In this document: one piece after another, positions 32,926 to 44,421 of the stretch
How the letters are laid out: each line of letters begins with the position of its first letter
Numbering within the stretch: the first letter of the stretch is position 1
Source: Porpolomopsis calyptriformis
Taxonomy: Eukaryota; Basidiomycota; Agaricomycetes; Agaricales; Hygrophoraceae
NCBI GenBank assembly: GCA_951640195.1
Contig: OX621170.1
Location: 124,001-188,000, forward strand
Reading direction: 5' to 3'
Length of the DNA: 64,000 bases
Notes under the pieces: generated by a model
The model's input: the letters and a program-made list of their open reading frames with translations, nothing else
Databases searched by the model: none
Told to the model about the DNA's origin: nothing
Translations under genes and position numbers: made by a program

Positions 32926-34454
32926 CCCCTCGAGGAACTAACCTGGCTATAGACTTGAGTGTGGACCTGCGAGATGCCCTCGGAGACAGACTGTACCTCA
33001 GTGACGGACTCCATCGGGACGGAGTGAGCACCCTTTCTCGAATTCCACGGACACTCATCCTTATCTAGTAGGCATTCTTTGATATAGGCCAGGCAAAAGC
33101 GCTCCAGTATGTGCAATGGTCTCATCCCTCTGAAGTTTTACATACGCCTCCATCAGAGCCCATTCCGCTGCGCTCTCCGCCAGCCAAGTCGTCGCCCAAT
33201 CTCGTCGTTCCCGCGGTCTCTTCTCTACCTTCACGCAATGGACAGGAAGCATGTTTCGTCTCAGATATAGACATCGACCTCATGGACGGGCATGCCGAAT
33301 ATCTGGGTCCTTGGTGGTTAAAAAGGTGACTGGTATGTTCCCTACACTTCCTATCAAAGAGGCACGATCTGACAACTTTGTTGTGTGTAGCCAACCTGCA
33401 TATTACTATCGGAGGCCACGGATATACCGGTCTAGAACATGCGGATCATAGTAGTGAGTTGGACGGACGAGCGCAAGGTTCTAGCTGACACCACATATAG
33501 TAATGAATCTTTCCCATGCCATCACAGAGTTCTCGTTTGGTCCTCACCCTCCAGATATTACCCAGCCACTTGACTATTCATTTGAAATTGCCCAGGATCG
33601 TGAGTGCCCGCCCATCCAATCACTCTATTGAACTCAATTGATCCTTATTAGCATTCGTTGCATGCCATTATTTCCTGCATGTGGTGCCTCGTTCTGCCCC
33701 TCTCCGCACCAACCAGTACAGTGTAACACACTACACCCGCACGTTCGAGCATGGGCAGAATACACCTGGCATTTTCTTCAAGTTTGATCTCGATCCCCTC
33801 AGTTTAACGATCCATCAGAGAACCACCACGTTCATCCAGCTAATCATCAGGTAGTACCGCCACTGGTCCTTCCCTCTATCATCACTCATGATTTGCCATA
33901 TGTCCAGGTGCGTTGGAGTCATAGGCGGAGTCTTTGTTTGTACAGGCTATGCCATTCGGTTTACGATCCGTGCAGTCGAAGTTGTCTCTGGTGCGGACAA
34001 AGACATGGGTATTGTTGCTGCAGAAGCGTCCGGAGCGAAGATCGGACTCCGCCAGAAATGGGGCGGGAGCGGTCTGCGCGCCCGGCACGAATGGAAGGTG
34101 TTGGAGCTGGGGCTGGAGCTGCCAGGGCGCGTTCATCCTCACCAGGTATCAGTTTCGCGAACTTGCCCGCAACGGACAGGCTCTCCCCATCGCCGGCGCA
34201 GCAGGTGCCATATCACAACTCACCTGGGTCTTCATTAGGATTGGCACCGCCAGCATCGCCTTGGCCACCCGGCGTGCCCACCGTTGGACTTGGAATCTCC
34301 CAATACACGTACGGGCCTACCCCGCTCCCGTTGGTACAACATTCTGATACACTGCTTTCTCCTAGCTTGGGGACAAGTATACCGACTGGTGCGACGACTG
34401 GGTCACCGTACGCACCGTTTTCTCCTGCTTCGCCTCTCCCTGGGACGCCTGCAT
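32922..34454 (+). pseudogene. Inverted, 5'-truncated copy of the ERV41-like gene
   Basis: This stretch matches the reverse complement of about 26960-28556 at high identity. It starts inside intron 1 of the source gene (at TCCCCTC) and so lacks the first exon and membrane span. It includes the ACRISGSLVVKKVT and CVGVIGGVFVCTGYAIRF exons, and has lost about 60 bp in the Pro/Gly-rich tail (near 34085). It stops at CCTGCAT, where a copia-like LTR begins. Without promoter, start codon or 3' end it cannot make a full protein. The copies point away from each other and flank the SDHC and flavocytochrome genes. Confidence 0.85.
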
Positions 34455-34568
34455 TGTTGGAAGTCGCGCAATCCGTAGTGTACAATTTGTATTAGTAATC
34501 ATCATGGTATCATCAACGAGTCGTCCACCACCACGTCGGCAGCCAGGGTAGCTCGTCAAATCTCAACA
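34455..34568 (+). repeat. Candidate copia-like LTR with half-tRNA primer site
   Basis: A 114-bp segment starts TGTTG and ends CAACA (perfect 5-bp inverted tips). It begins exactly where homology to the ERV41 gene stops. The next bases, GGTTATGAGCCC (34569-34580), are complementary to the anticodon stem-loop of initiator tRNA-Met, the primer used by copia, Ty5 and Tca5-type elements. A matching 3' LTR was not found. Confidence 0.5.
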
Positions 34569-37500
34569 GGTTATGAGCCCTGGTCGCGCGGAACCCGAGC
34601 ACGCTACCTGTCTGCCAAGATGACGAAAAGAAGATAGCCTATCAAGCAGGCACGAACTTTTTTGTAGGGCCGAAACAAGACCCAGCCCCAGACGACTGAG
34701 GGCACGGCGACCTCTTAATTGAGGTACGCACCACCGTTCACCACTCTCCGACCAATCCAGATGGGACCCAACCTCGAAATCGAACCGCGAAGAGCGAGAG
34801 CCGCAAGGAGCGAGCCATGAAGAACCGCTATAGGAATCCACGATAAGACATCAACTAGCGATGCACTCGGATTAGGGGGATACGTGCAATACAACGTCGA
34901 GAGGACGTTAAGCGGAACGATACCGCAGAAGGCACCACCCAAGATAAGACCGCGGAATAGATAAACTGAAGGAGAAACCCACGTCAGGGAGATACAGACG
35001 AGAACCCCAGACCGGACTAGCACACCAGCGACTGGATACTCTAAAGGACACCTGCCCAGCTACCAGCACCCAACCCCTCGAGCGAACTGCCAAGCAAACC
35101 CTTCCATGCTGCCCGGGGAGATGAAGAATGACGAGTAGGAGGATGTTAACTCCGGTATCGAGAGAGCTATCGACAGCCCTCTACCGAACCCTCCGAAGTA
35201 TACCAAGACCAACCGCTCGAACAGAATATAGCCTCAATAGTGACCATCAATGTACTACGTCCGTCTACCACTGCTTACTGAGAAGCACCGAAAGGGACAG
35301 CCGACAACCGGATCGACTGTTGCCCCTCGAGCCAGCCAGCACCGAAAACAAGCTGCCAACTAGAGTAAGACGGAACCACCCACTAGTGCCGAGAACAAGA
35401 CACCAACTAGTACGAGAACTAGAAGCAATCATGTAAGCCGCTGGAAGCGCATCGCCTTAAGCCCAAGCTGTGAGCCAGAGACAAGAGCCTGAACCAGGCA
35501 ACGAGCGAACATCCGTAACGATGGAAAACTAAGTTCTGTCCGAAATGACACTAAAACTACGACATGTCCACTACGTACCAGGACACCCATATTGAAGGAG
35601 CGAATATATATGGCGACATGAACATCGATGATATATGAATACCGACAACAACCCTTTACCGACCAAGCTGCCAAAGTCAATGACTAAGACAATCGCTAGA
35701 ACAGCCCAGACAGCGCATCCAACACCAAGAGCTGTCAGAGGACCAAGAGGCCGAGGAAAAGGAAAGAGAAGAGTATACGCCAAACCCACGGGATATGAGA
35801 GTCACGCCGCCGACTCCACTTGCCCATATTGCCAACAACGATGAACCAGAAAGATATGGCGAACGTCGAAATGACTATAAACTAAGGTACAACGCGAGGG
35901 ACCGTCATTAAAGAAACCCGGAAGGTTGTGCTGACAACCAGAAGTACGATGGAGAGGGACCGTCCATAAAGAACCCCAGAAGGTTGTACCGACAACCAGA
36001 GCCTTATGACGGAGAGGGGCCATCCATAAACCAACCCGGAAGGTTGCACCGACAACCAGAGCCTTGCGATGGAGAGGGGCCATCAGTAAACAAACCCGGA
36101 AGGTTACTGCGCCAACCTGAATGTCTGTAACGACACTAAACTATCGCGCTATCGATATGAAGCTAAACAGCAACATCTATACCTGGAAATGAAAGATAAC
36201 GACTACCTGAGTCCTCTGTCTAATTGCTACTGGCACAGAGACTGAACCCGCTAACCCCAAAGCCAAAAACCAGCAAAAACCGCAACCGAAGCCTAAGAGG
36301 CAACACTGGCTGAACTCAAGCCATCGTAACCAAAGCCCTCTGGAACAAGGATCTCCAGCTAAGAGACGAGGAAAAGGAAAGCGGAGAATATATCAGCTCC
36401 CAGAATACCAGATGAAAAGCTACGAACGATGATGAACATCCTGATGCTGAAACCCTGATTACGTGCCAGCAAGAACCACATCCCAGACCCCAACGGAAAG
36501 CTGCAATAGGAACACGAGAAGGCACAGTGATACAAGCTGCCGAAGATATATGCCAAGCCTAATGCGCAAGAAGTACGACCCAGCCAATGCACCCAAAGAT
36601 GTCAACCACGCCCTGCCGAAGGGAATACACAACCTGACCACCCACCAACCAGACCCGAGGAAGTGACAACGGAGTTATCCCAACACAGTCACTGACCACC
36701 AGCTGCCACCACCATCTACACGGAAGACTAGCCACTATGTGTGCGCACCCGAAAATCCTGTATATTGATATGCATGGTGCAAGGGGGTGAAATGAGTTTA
36801 TGCCCCACGCAATGCTGATGCACAGAAGAGGCGCAACAGAGTAAGCTGCCTCACACACGATGTACATGGAAGTACCGCTGGCGTCGCGGGAAAGAGTACC
36901 GCTCCGAGAGCGGGAAACCCCATGGATGAAGAACCCAAGCTGACGATAGAAGGATAACACCTCATGTACCCTACCACCAATACGCCAGCCCAAGGAACTA
37001 GAGCAAGTGTAAAAAAGAAAAGGGATATGAAAAAGAAGGCAAAGGAGGACTGAATGCCGACCCATTGACACCAGCTCCAAAGGGAAATGCGATATCAATA
37101 CCCACCCAAGACAGAGCTAGCACCACACTATGCGTGCACATCCATCCATCCATTCCCCACCTACCCACATTGCCATTAATCACTCTACCTGTCACCCAGA
37201 CGACTGCGTGAATGCACGCACACATGGATTGAAGTCACACAACTCTGGAAGAAGAAGCTGAAATGACTTACACGCTACATGGCCACTGTTAAATCACTGA
37301 GACGTACCACCGAAAGGCCGACAAGGACCAAACCTAAGCGGCAAGTGATCAACCTCCCAATCCCGCCTAAGCTAAGTATGCAGCTACCACATGCACAACT
37401 GAAGAAGCTATCCTGCACCATACCATCCCTCCAGAACCCCGACACCTTATCCCAATCCCTCGCAAACAGACACCACCAGATGATAACGCATCTGCAACAA

Positions 37501-38012
37501 TGTAAAACTAGGCTACGTCCGCAATGACATTAAACTACAATAGCATCTACCGATTCGACAAATGCTGTTACTGCCCGCCATTCACCCAATGGACAATGCC
37601 CCACACCGAAACCCACAGCAATGGAAGACCCACCACTGTCGCTTTCACCACCATATGTGAAGAAACCTTGAGCGCCATCGCGAGCGCAGGGAATCCACGA
37701 TCAGCTGACAAAACCTAGCTGCGCAAACCCTGTACATGCGCGCTAAAGGACCAAGAACTCGAAAACATACAAATCCCCAATCATACCATCACCATGCCGC
37801 TACAAGACTATGAATGCAACACCCACCCATACCAGATGAAGATCCTGCTTATGCGTTGTCAAGGACACCACAAATGTTAAGGCTGCAATGGATACCGGAC
37901 TGCAGTGAGCGAATGCTCCTGGTTGACAGGCTGTTGTGAGCTGGCTAGACACGTCATACGCTGAGACGATGACCTCTGAGCTACCAGAGAGAACGCCAAC
38001 TGATGCAGAGAC
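34569..38012. other. Non-coding or decayed interior, possibly of the copia-like element
   Basis: About 3.4 kb of CA-rich plus strand between the candidate copia-like LTR and the 5' LTR of chromovirus A1. No gag, protease, integrase or RT motif was found in any frame, and the open frames look like chance. Two separate stretches (near 35744 and 36354) share a sequence encoding GRGKGKRR, which hints at an old internal duplication. A large non-autonomous LTR element is one possible reading. Confidence 0.35.
35880..36115 (+). repeat. Tandem repeat, about 4 copies of a ~62-bp unit
   Basis: Units share the blocks GGGACCGTC or GGGGCCATC, AAACCCGGAAGGTTG and CCGACAACCAGA. Copies start near 35890, 35951, 36013 and 36075. 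They lie in the otherwise unassigned 34.6-38.0 kb region. Confidence 0.75.
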
Positions 38013-38412
38013 TGTCACGGTTGTAATTTTCTTTCCTTCTCTTTATCTTATCGTATGCAAACCTATCTCTTATCTTGGGATTCCCCCCACTTATTAACGG
38101 GATTCCCCATTGCCTTTCTCCGGGATTCCCCATTACTTTACCTATATGCGGATACACTTCATTTCCGTTATGTTTCAACCCCTTTATGATTTGTCATTGA
38201 TCACAATGACTCATTCTTATCTCTACCTCATGTTATGTCGCACTGACTCACACAGATAAGTAGTCAGTATATAAAGAGTACTTTTGTACATATCAGACCT
38301 TAAGTCTGATTCCTCGTTAGCCTACTCATAACAAGGACTTGGAACCATCCTTTATATCTCTTGGGACAGAACACCTGAAGTAAAACGCGTTCCGAACAAC
38401 CGGTTTATAACA
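38013..38412 (+). repeat. 5' LTR of A1 (family A)
   Basis: 400 bp, TGTCACGG to TTTATAACA. U3 contains three GGGATTCCCC-like palindromes (about 38081, 38099, 38121). TATATAAA lies at 38268-38275, and the presumed RNA start with AAGTCTGATTC at 38302-38312. Confidence 0.9.
38268..38312 (+). promoter_or_regulatory. LTR core promoter and primer segment of A1
   Basis: TATATAAA at 38268-38275 is followed 34 nt later by AAGTCTGATTC (38302-38312). This is complementary to the 11 bases at 38414-38424 just after the LTR. Element B has the same spacing. Confidence 0.7.
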
Positions 38413-38413
38413 A

Positions 38414-38424
38414 GAATCAGACTT
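38414..38424 (+). promoter_or_regulatory. Self-complementary primer binding site of A1
   Basis: GAATCAGACTT, 1 nt after the LTR, pairs with AAGTCTGATTC at the presumed 5' end of the element RNA. This is the arrangement of Tf1/sushi-type self-primed elements. No tRNA primer match was seen. Confidence 0.75.
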
Positions 38425-38512
38425 CCTTCTGGTTCTCTCCCACTTGCTTATCCAAACATCCTCATCACTGTGATCATCGACATCACCTCTTTGTCTCTTA
38501 CCCACTTCCATC

Positions 38513-40003
38513 CTGGCTTCTACCGACAACTCAGACGTTGAAGAACAATACGAAGATCCTCTCTCAAGATCGACTTTTTCAGCTACAATTCGAGATCAAG
38601 AACCATCCTTTTCTTCAGTTCTTGAAGAAACGTTAGCTACTCCCACTCCTGCTCCTGCTCCTCTAGGACCACGGACTCGATCGAGAACAAGAGGACTCTT
38701 CTCTTCATCTTCGGCCCCAACAACAAGACCAGTTCATCAACGAACTGCTACCCCACCAGGACGATATGGTTCTCTCTACTCCCAACTTTCCTCTGCGACA
38801 CCTACACCAACACCAACAGCTCCAACAACCCCACAACAGCCGACATCTACCAATATGTCAGGAACGTCCACCAATGCCCCCACCAACCCCCCTACCATTG
38901 ACATTGTGACCTTGGTGGCTACTGTTCGCCAACTTGAACAAACCATCACCCAACAACAACAGTTAATCACCCAGCTCCAGCAACAACAACCTCAACCTCC
39001 TCCACCACACCAACAGCCTCCTTTGCCTCAACAACCTGCTCCCCCCTCCATCAAGATTGCCAAACCCGATGAATACGACGGGTCTGCAGCCAAATGTCTT
39101 AACTTCATCCAAGCTTGTCGTCTAGTTCTTGACGACAGTCAATGGTCCGACAGACAGAAAATCACTTATGTCTTGTCGTTTATGAAGATCGGTGTCGCCC
39201 AATTATGGGCTCGACAGCAGACTCAAGAATTCAAACGTGCTCAATGGGTTGGAGCCAATTACGAGGATTTTATGGAAGAGCTCGAGGAATGCTTTGGAGA
39301 TGTTGATGCGAGAGCGACAGTGCAGGTCAAAATTCAAAAGGTAACCCAAGGACTTTCTACTGTGGACAATTATAACGTACGATTCGGAGCTCTCGTGGAT
39401 GAAACTGGATTCAATGACGATGCGCTCAAAGTTTTCTACCGGAATGGCCTCAATCCCGGAATTCTCGAAAAAATCTATGCCCTTGATCCCATCCCTGCCA
39501 CCCTCAACGCTTGGAAGCGAAAAGCTTCCGTCTTCGATTGACAACATCTCGAACTTGCACTTGAGTGTCGTGCTGCTCCCCGGAGTAACTACTATACTCC
39601 CAGGGAGACCGTGGCTCGAACGACGACCCGAACTCCCTCCTCTGCTCCTGTCAAACAGGAGACAACTTCCTTATCATCAATATCGCACGTTCCGCGAGGC
39701 AACTGCTATCGCTGTGGAGAGCCAGGTCATTGGGTGAACAAGTGTCCAAATTCCTCTCTCGCCTCTTCTTCGACAGCACGCCCATCGAGTAGTACCCCTG
39801 CCGGACAACGACGAGGAAGACCAACCACAGGGCGAGGTCGAGGACGAAACATTCGAGGTATCGAGACGGAACGAGTCGACGAGGTGGTTTCCCCAGCTAC
39901 TACGGAGGAAACTATTTGAGTGGTGGACAACTGCGGGATCGATTGCTGGCTGAAAGAGAGAAAAGCTCAGCTCGTCAAGGAACTGAAAGAACAGGGTTTT
40001 TAG
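38513..40003 (+). pseudogene. A1 gag, two in-frame stops
   Basis: The frame is open from 38474. The first in-frame ATG is at 38855 (MSGTSTNAPTN), but the preceding codons already resemble the A2 protein. Gag has a Gln/Pro-rich stretch (QQQQLITQLQQQQPQPPP), the capsid-like region ECFGDVDARATVQVKIQ, and a CCHC zinc knuckle CYRCGEPGHWVNKC near 39708. Two TGA codons (39539-39541 and 39917-39919) stand where A2 has CGA. The normal gag end is TAG 40001-40003, directly after the frameshift heptamer. Gag would form the particle and bind element RNA. Confidence 0.85.
39994..40000 (+). promoter_or_regulatory. -1 ribosomal frameshift heptamer GGGTTTT in A1
   Basis: Read in the gag frame as G GGT TTT followed by the stop TAG. 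The pol frame is -1 relative to gag. The same heptamer and position occur in B and A2. Confidence 0.75.
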
Positions 40004-42450
40004 GGAGTCCGAACGCTTTGCCTACCGTTACGGACGTATCTACTCAAGAATGTACCACCACTCCATGCAATCTATTTCGAATTCTTGGTACTCTTGAAGA
40101 AGGCAATCTCGGACTCATTTTGGACGTTTGGATTGAAGCTACCGACACTGGTCGACGTGTTCCGGCCACTGCTCTGGTTGATAGTGGAGCCTCTGGAAAT
40201 TTTGTGGACGAATCCTTCGCAACTCGCCACAACTTTGCTCTAACACGATTGGAAACCCCAATCCCCGTACGGAATGCCGATGGATCTGAAAACCGAGGTG
40301 GACCCATCGAGAACGATATTGATATTTGGTTAGAGGCTCCTGGAGGATACAATGAACGGATCCAATTGGAAGTGACCGATCTCGGATCTAAGATGGATAT
40401 TATCCTCGGCTTCCCATGGCTCAAAAAGCACAACCCCAACATCGATTGGAAAGAGGCAACACTGGCTCTGGATAGCAAAGATTTCCCTCTTCCGCGATGG
40501 ATAGTGAAAGATGCGGAGTCACCGGGGATGGGATCGGTCACGCTGGCCATGAATCGACGCGTATCGAAGTCGGATGAATCCTGAGCCAGCACGGTGGAAG
40601 AAGATATGCGAAAGTTTGTACCGGAGGTATACTGGAAAGACTATTCTAGTGTCTTTGCCAAAGAATCCTTCGACCGCCTTCCACCGCATTCGGAATTCGA
40701 CCACGCCATAGAACTGGATGAAACCTTCAAGCCAGTCAAAGGCGCGAAATATGCAATGTCCCCTCTTGAGATGGATCACTTACACAAGTTCATCGACGAA
40801 AACTTATCTACTGGATGAATACGAACTTCCAAGTCGAGACAAGTCTCTCCGTTCTTCTTTGGAAAGAAAGCCGAAGAAGTGAATGCTAAAGGTAAGAATG
40901 CTGGCTTACGCCCTATCGAGGATTATCGCTACCTCAATGAACACACAGTCCCTGACCATTACCCCCTCCCCCTCCTCCATCAAATACTTCAACGACCTAA
41001 ACTCTTAACAGCGTCTCTGTTCATGGTCATGGATATCCGATGGGGATTCAACAACGTCAGGATCAAAGAAGGCGACGAATGGAAAGCTGCTTTCATTACT
41101 GAAGCAGGCGCCTTCGAACCCACCATCATGTTCTTCGGATTGCAGAACTCACCAGCCACCTTTCAATGGATGATCGACACAAGATTCAAAGAAGTCCTAG
41201 ACTCTGGAAATGTTTTCATTTATATCGATGACGTGCTTGTTTGTGGAGATGATTTACAGGAATTACGACACTGGACCTTCAGAACTCTAGATATCATGAA
41301 GAAATATGGACTCTCATGTAAACCCATCAAGTGCCAGTTCGAGAAGGAAGAAGTCATTTATCTCGGAATCGTCCTATCCAAAGGACGAATCACCACCAAT
41401 CTGAAGAAGGTCGACGCTATCATGTCTTGGCCTGTTCCAAAACGGTGAAACAACTCCAATCCTTCTTGGGCAGTGCGAACTTTTGGCAAAGATATATCAA
41501 GAGTTTCTCCAAAGTCGCTACCCCTCTCTATAAACTCTTGCACAATGAAACTGTGTGGGAATGGACTCCTCGGAGACAAGAAGCCTTCGACAACATCAAA
41601 TCCCTTTTGACGAATGCGCCCATTCTTCATATTCCTGATCGCGATCTCCCTTATTGTCTGGAAACCGACGCCTCTATTATTGGAATCGCAGGAATACTCT
41701 CACAACTTCATGACAGACACTGGAAACCTGTTGGCTATCATTCAAGGTCTACCTCCCCTGCCGAAAAGAACTACCCAACCCACGATCTAGAGCTCCTGGC
41801 GATCATTGACTCTTTCAAACAATGGCGCCACCTCCTTGAGGGAGTGAGACACGACATTCTCATTAGGACAGACAGTTTGGCTTTACGATATTTCTCCAAA
41901 AATCTTCGCTTGTCGAATCGCCAGACTCGTTGGTCTGAATATCTGTCCAGATTTGGGTTCAGAATTGAATACGTTCCAGGTAGGAAGAACAAAGCCGATG
42001 GGTTGTCCAGGCACCCAGATTATTTGCCCGGCGTCGAAGCCGACGTGGAGAACGAAGTTCTAATAGCGTGCGACTGATGGGTAAATTCAATCGTCAAATT
42101 GTCAAATTCAAGTCTTCTCTCTGGATTACGCTTCAAAATCCCACTCCCACAGAAGATCCAAGATAAACTCGAGGATGCCTCACTCACTTGGACCCAAGCT
42201 GATGGGCTTGTACGCGATGTTGAAGGTCGGATAGTGGTGCCGGAGGAAGTATCTCTGCGCACAGACATTATATGACTGTCCCACGCCTACCCCCACGCTG
42301 GCCACCCTGGCATTGAGAAGACGAAGGAACTCGTCCTTCGTAACTTTATTTGGGATGGTGCCTTACAAGACATCACCAACTACGTTCGATCCTGCCCCGC
42401 TTGTCAACAAAACAAGAACTTCCCCTCGAAGCCGTCAGGACTACTCCAAC
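40000..42450 (+). pseudogene. A1 pol, first part (protease, RT, RNase H, start of integrase)
   Basis: In the -1 frame after gag come an aspartic protease (LVDSGASGNFVD near 40180), RT with the catalytic YIDD (FIYIDDVLVCGDD near 41225), RNase H (CLETDASIIGIAGILSQ) and the zinc-binding HHCC start of integrase, up to the insertion site of B. Defects are TGA at 40582 and 40816 (CGA in A2), a one-base deletion near 41440 (shared with A3), and TGA at 42075 and 42273. A1 therefore cannot make Pol. The remaining integrase continues at 49299. Confidence 0.85.
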
Positions 42451-42851
42451 TGTCACAGACGTAAATTTTCATTTCCTCTCTATGATCAGTCATTACTGCT
42501 TAGTCAGACAGGTCTTATCTCTACTTGGGATTCCCCAGGGATTCCCCACAATTCCGTATCTTTTCATATATCCGAGATAGGACATATTTCATTTCCGACA
42601 ATCATGTTTCATCTCTTCACATGCTCCGAGTCCTTTATCATGCTTATCTTTACTCGTCGCATGTATTCCTCATGTTTACACTGACTCATCCGCAGTAGCG
42701 TAGTCAGTATATAAACTCCTAGTTAGTCGTACTCAGACTTTAAGTCTGATTCCTCGTTAGCAACCCAATAACTAGGACTTGAGACATTATCATCGTCTTG
42801 GGACAGAGCTCTCCGAAGTAAAACCATCTCATCGACAACCAGTTTATAACA
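42451..42851 (+). repeat. 5' LTR of B
   Basis: 401 bp, TGTCACAG to TTTATAACA. Two adjacent GGGATTCCCC palindromes near 42518-42540, TATATAAA at 42708-42715, AAGTCTGATTC at 42742-42752. The primer site GAATCAGACTT follows at 42853-42863. Confidence 0.95.
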
Positions 42852-42852
42852 A

Positions 42853-42863
42853 GAATCAGACTT
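42853..42863 (+). promoter_or_regulatory. Self-complementary primer binding site of B
   Basis: GAATCAGACTT, complementary to 42742-42752 inside the LTR, 34 nt downstream of TATATAAA. Identical arrangement to A1 although the LTRs have diverged strongly. Confidence 0.75.
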
Positions 42864-42892
42864 CCTTCTTGCTCTCTCCCCTACTTGATCCA

Positions 42893-44421
42893 CCCTTGCT
42901 TTAACACTGGACGACGACGACGAGGACCTTTACGATCCCTCTGAGCAGAACAATCCTCTTTCTCAATCACTCTACTCACAGACTCGAATCTTCCCAGACC
43001 CGAATGAGGAAGCTAGTCAAGCTTCTCCTTTACCAAGTATCACACAAGCTCTAGGAAGAACTCGAAGCGAAACAACTCGCTTACTCGCCGCCACCCAGTC
43101 ACAACGTCCCATCACTCCCCCTACTGTTAGGTATCAACCCTTCCCGTTCCAACAACCGACTCGACCTTCTTCACCCTTAACAACACCTTCACCTTCACCA
43201 TCACCAGATCCAATGGGTTCTCGCGCTAACCCCCCTGTTCCTAACCTTAACGAAATCCTCGCAGTTATGAACGACTTGCGGAGGGAGATGGCCAACCTTC
43301 AGGCCTCGAATGCGAACCAAGCGGCAGAGATCCAAGATCTCCATCAACAACTTGCCGCTCAAGCTCAGGTTCAGCCCCCACCGGGACCTCAGCCTCAACC
43401 TCCTGCCGCTCCTCCCACCATCGAGATAAAGATGGCCAAGCCAGACGAGTTTACTGGTCGACAACAAGATGTCGACAAATTTATTAACAGCTGTGAATTA
43501 TATTTCATGGGAAAACCGTACCGCGATGAACACAAAATCCCCTTTGCCCTTTCCTTCATGAAGGGCATGATGGCTCAAACTTGGTCTGAAAAAGAGACTA
43601 ACGACATGAGGACTGTCAACTGGACAGGCCCGACAGCTACCTGGGCCGCCTTCGTAACTCGATTCCGATCAATGTTCGAAGGAATCGACAGACAGTCCCG
43701 TACTCGCAACGACATCAAGAGTCTCCGTCAAGGAAAAAGGAAGATTGAAGATTATAACCTGCGCTTCGGCGCCTTACAGGTCGATACCGGTTTCAACGAT
43801 GCCGCCCTCATCGATCTTTACCAAACTGGACTCGATTCCGAGTTCATTGAATACGTTTACCGACTCCCCGCCGTCCCTACCACACTTCAAGAGTGGAAGG
43901 ACGCCACGACACGCTATCAACATCAAAAGGACATTCTCGCCTCACAGAAACAGTCCTCTACGTCCCGACCCCAATACTCTAACCCCTTTCCTGCACGAGG
44001 ATCGTATGTGGCTGCAACGACGACCCGCTAAACGACAGCAGCCCCCACCATCAAAAGAGAGGAGCCTTCCTCTTCTGCCAATACGATCCCATATGGAAAT
44101 TGTTACTCCTGCAGCCAACCTGGCCACTTCGCGAACGCCTGCCCCAACCATGTTGCCGGTGATGCGAAGAATTTACCCGATACCTCTTCCTCACGCCGAG
44201 GAGGATACTTTCAAGGTAGAGGAGGTTACAGAGGATGAGGACGAGGACGAGGCAGAGACATATGTGTCATTGCCACTGAGCCCCACGTGGAGAACGTCAG
44301 CTCGCCCGCTACACTGGCAGCGAGCGAGACTCCATCGGATATGGCAAAATCTGGTATATGCAATTAGTCGGATGATCGGAAGAAGAGGTTAGCAGCGGAC
44401 TTGAAGGCCCAGGGTTTTTGA
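42893..44421 (+). pseudogene. B gag, several stops
   Basis: The frame is open from about 42893, and the first in-frame ATG is at 43213 (MGSRANPPVPNLNEIL). There is a coiled-coil-like start (LRREMANLQASNANQAAEIQ), then capsid region IEIKMAKPDEFTG and DNYNLRFGAL-like EDYNLRFGALQVDTGFND, and the zinc knuckle CYSCSQPGHFANAC near 44105. A TAA at 44029 and further stops near 44236 and 44364 (one fits CGA to TGA) break it. The normal end is TGA 44419-44421 after the frameshift heptamer. Confidence 0.8.
44412..44418 (+). promoter_or_regulatory. -1 ribosomal frameshift heptamer GGGTTTT in B
   Basis: Reads CAG GGT TTT TGA in the gag frame. Shifting back one base at TTT gives TTG AAA GGT, the first codons of the long pol frame that opens exactly at 44418. 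Confidence 0.8.

Noticed and set aside
36316..37225. Several minus-strand open frames with hydrophobic products
   Set aside because: Composition follows the CA-rich opposite strand, with no motif, no intron logic and no homologue recognised. Treated as chance.
38081..38135. NF-kB sites in the LTR
   Set aside because: The palindromes match the consensus in form, but fungi have no Rel proteins. Only an unknown binding role is kept.
38297..38312. Small palindrome CAGACCTTAAGTCTG as a protein-binding site
   Set aside because: It is better explained as a by-product of the self-priming segment AAGTCTGATTC at the RNA start.
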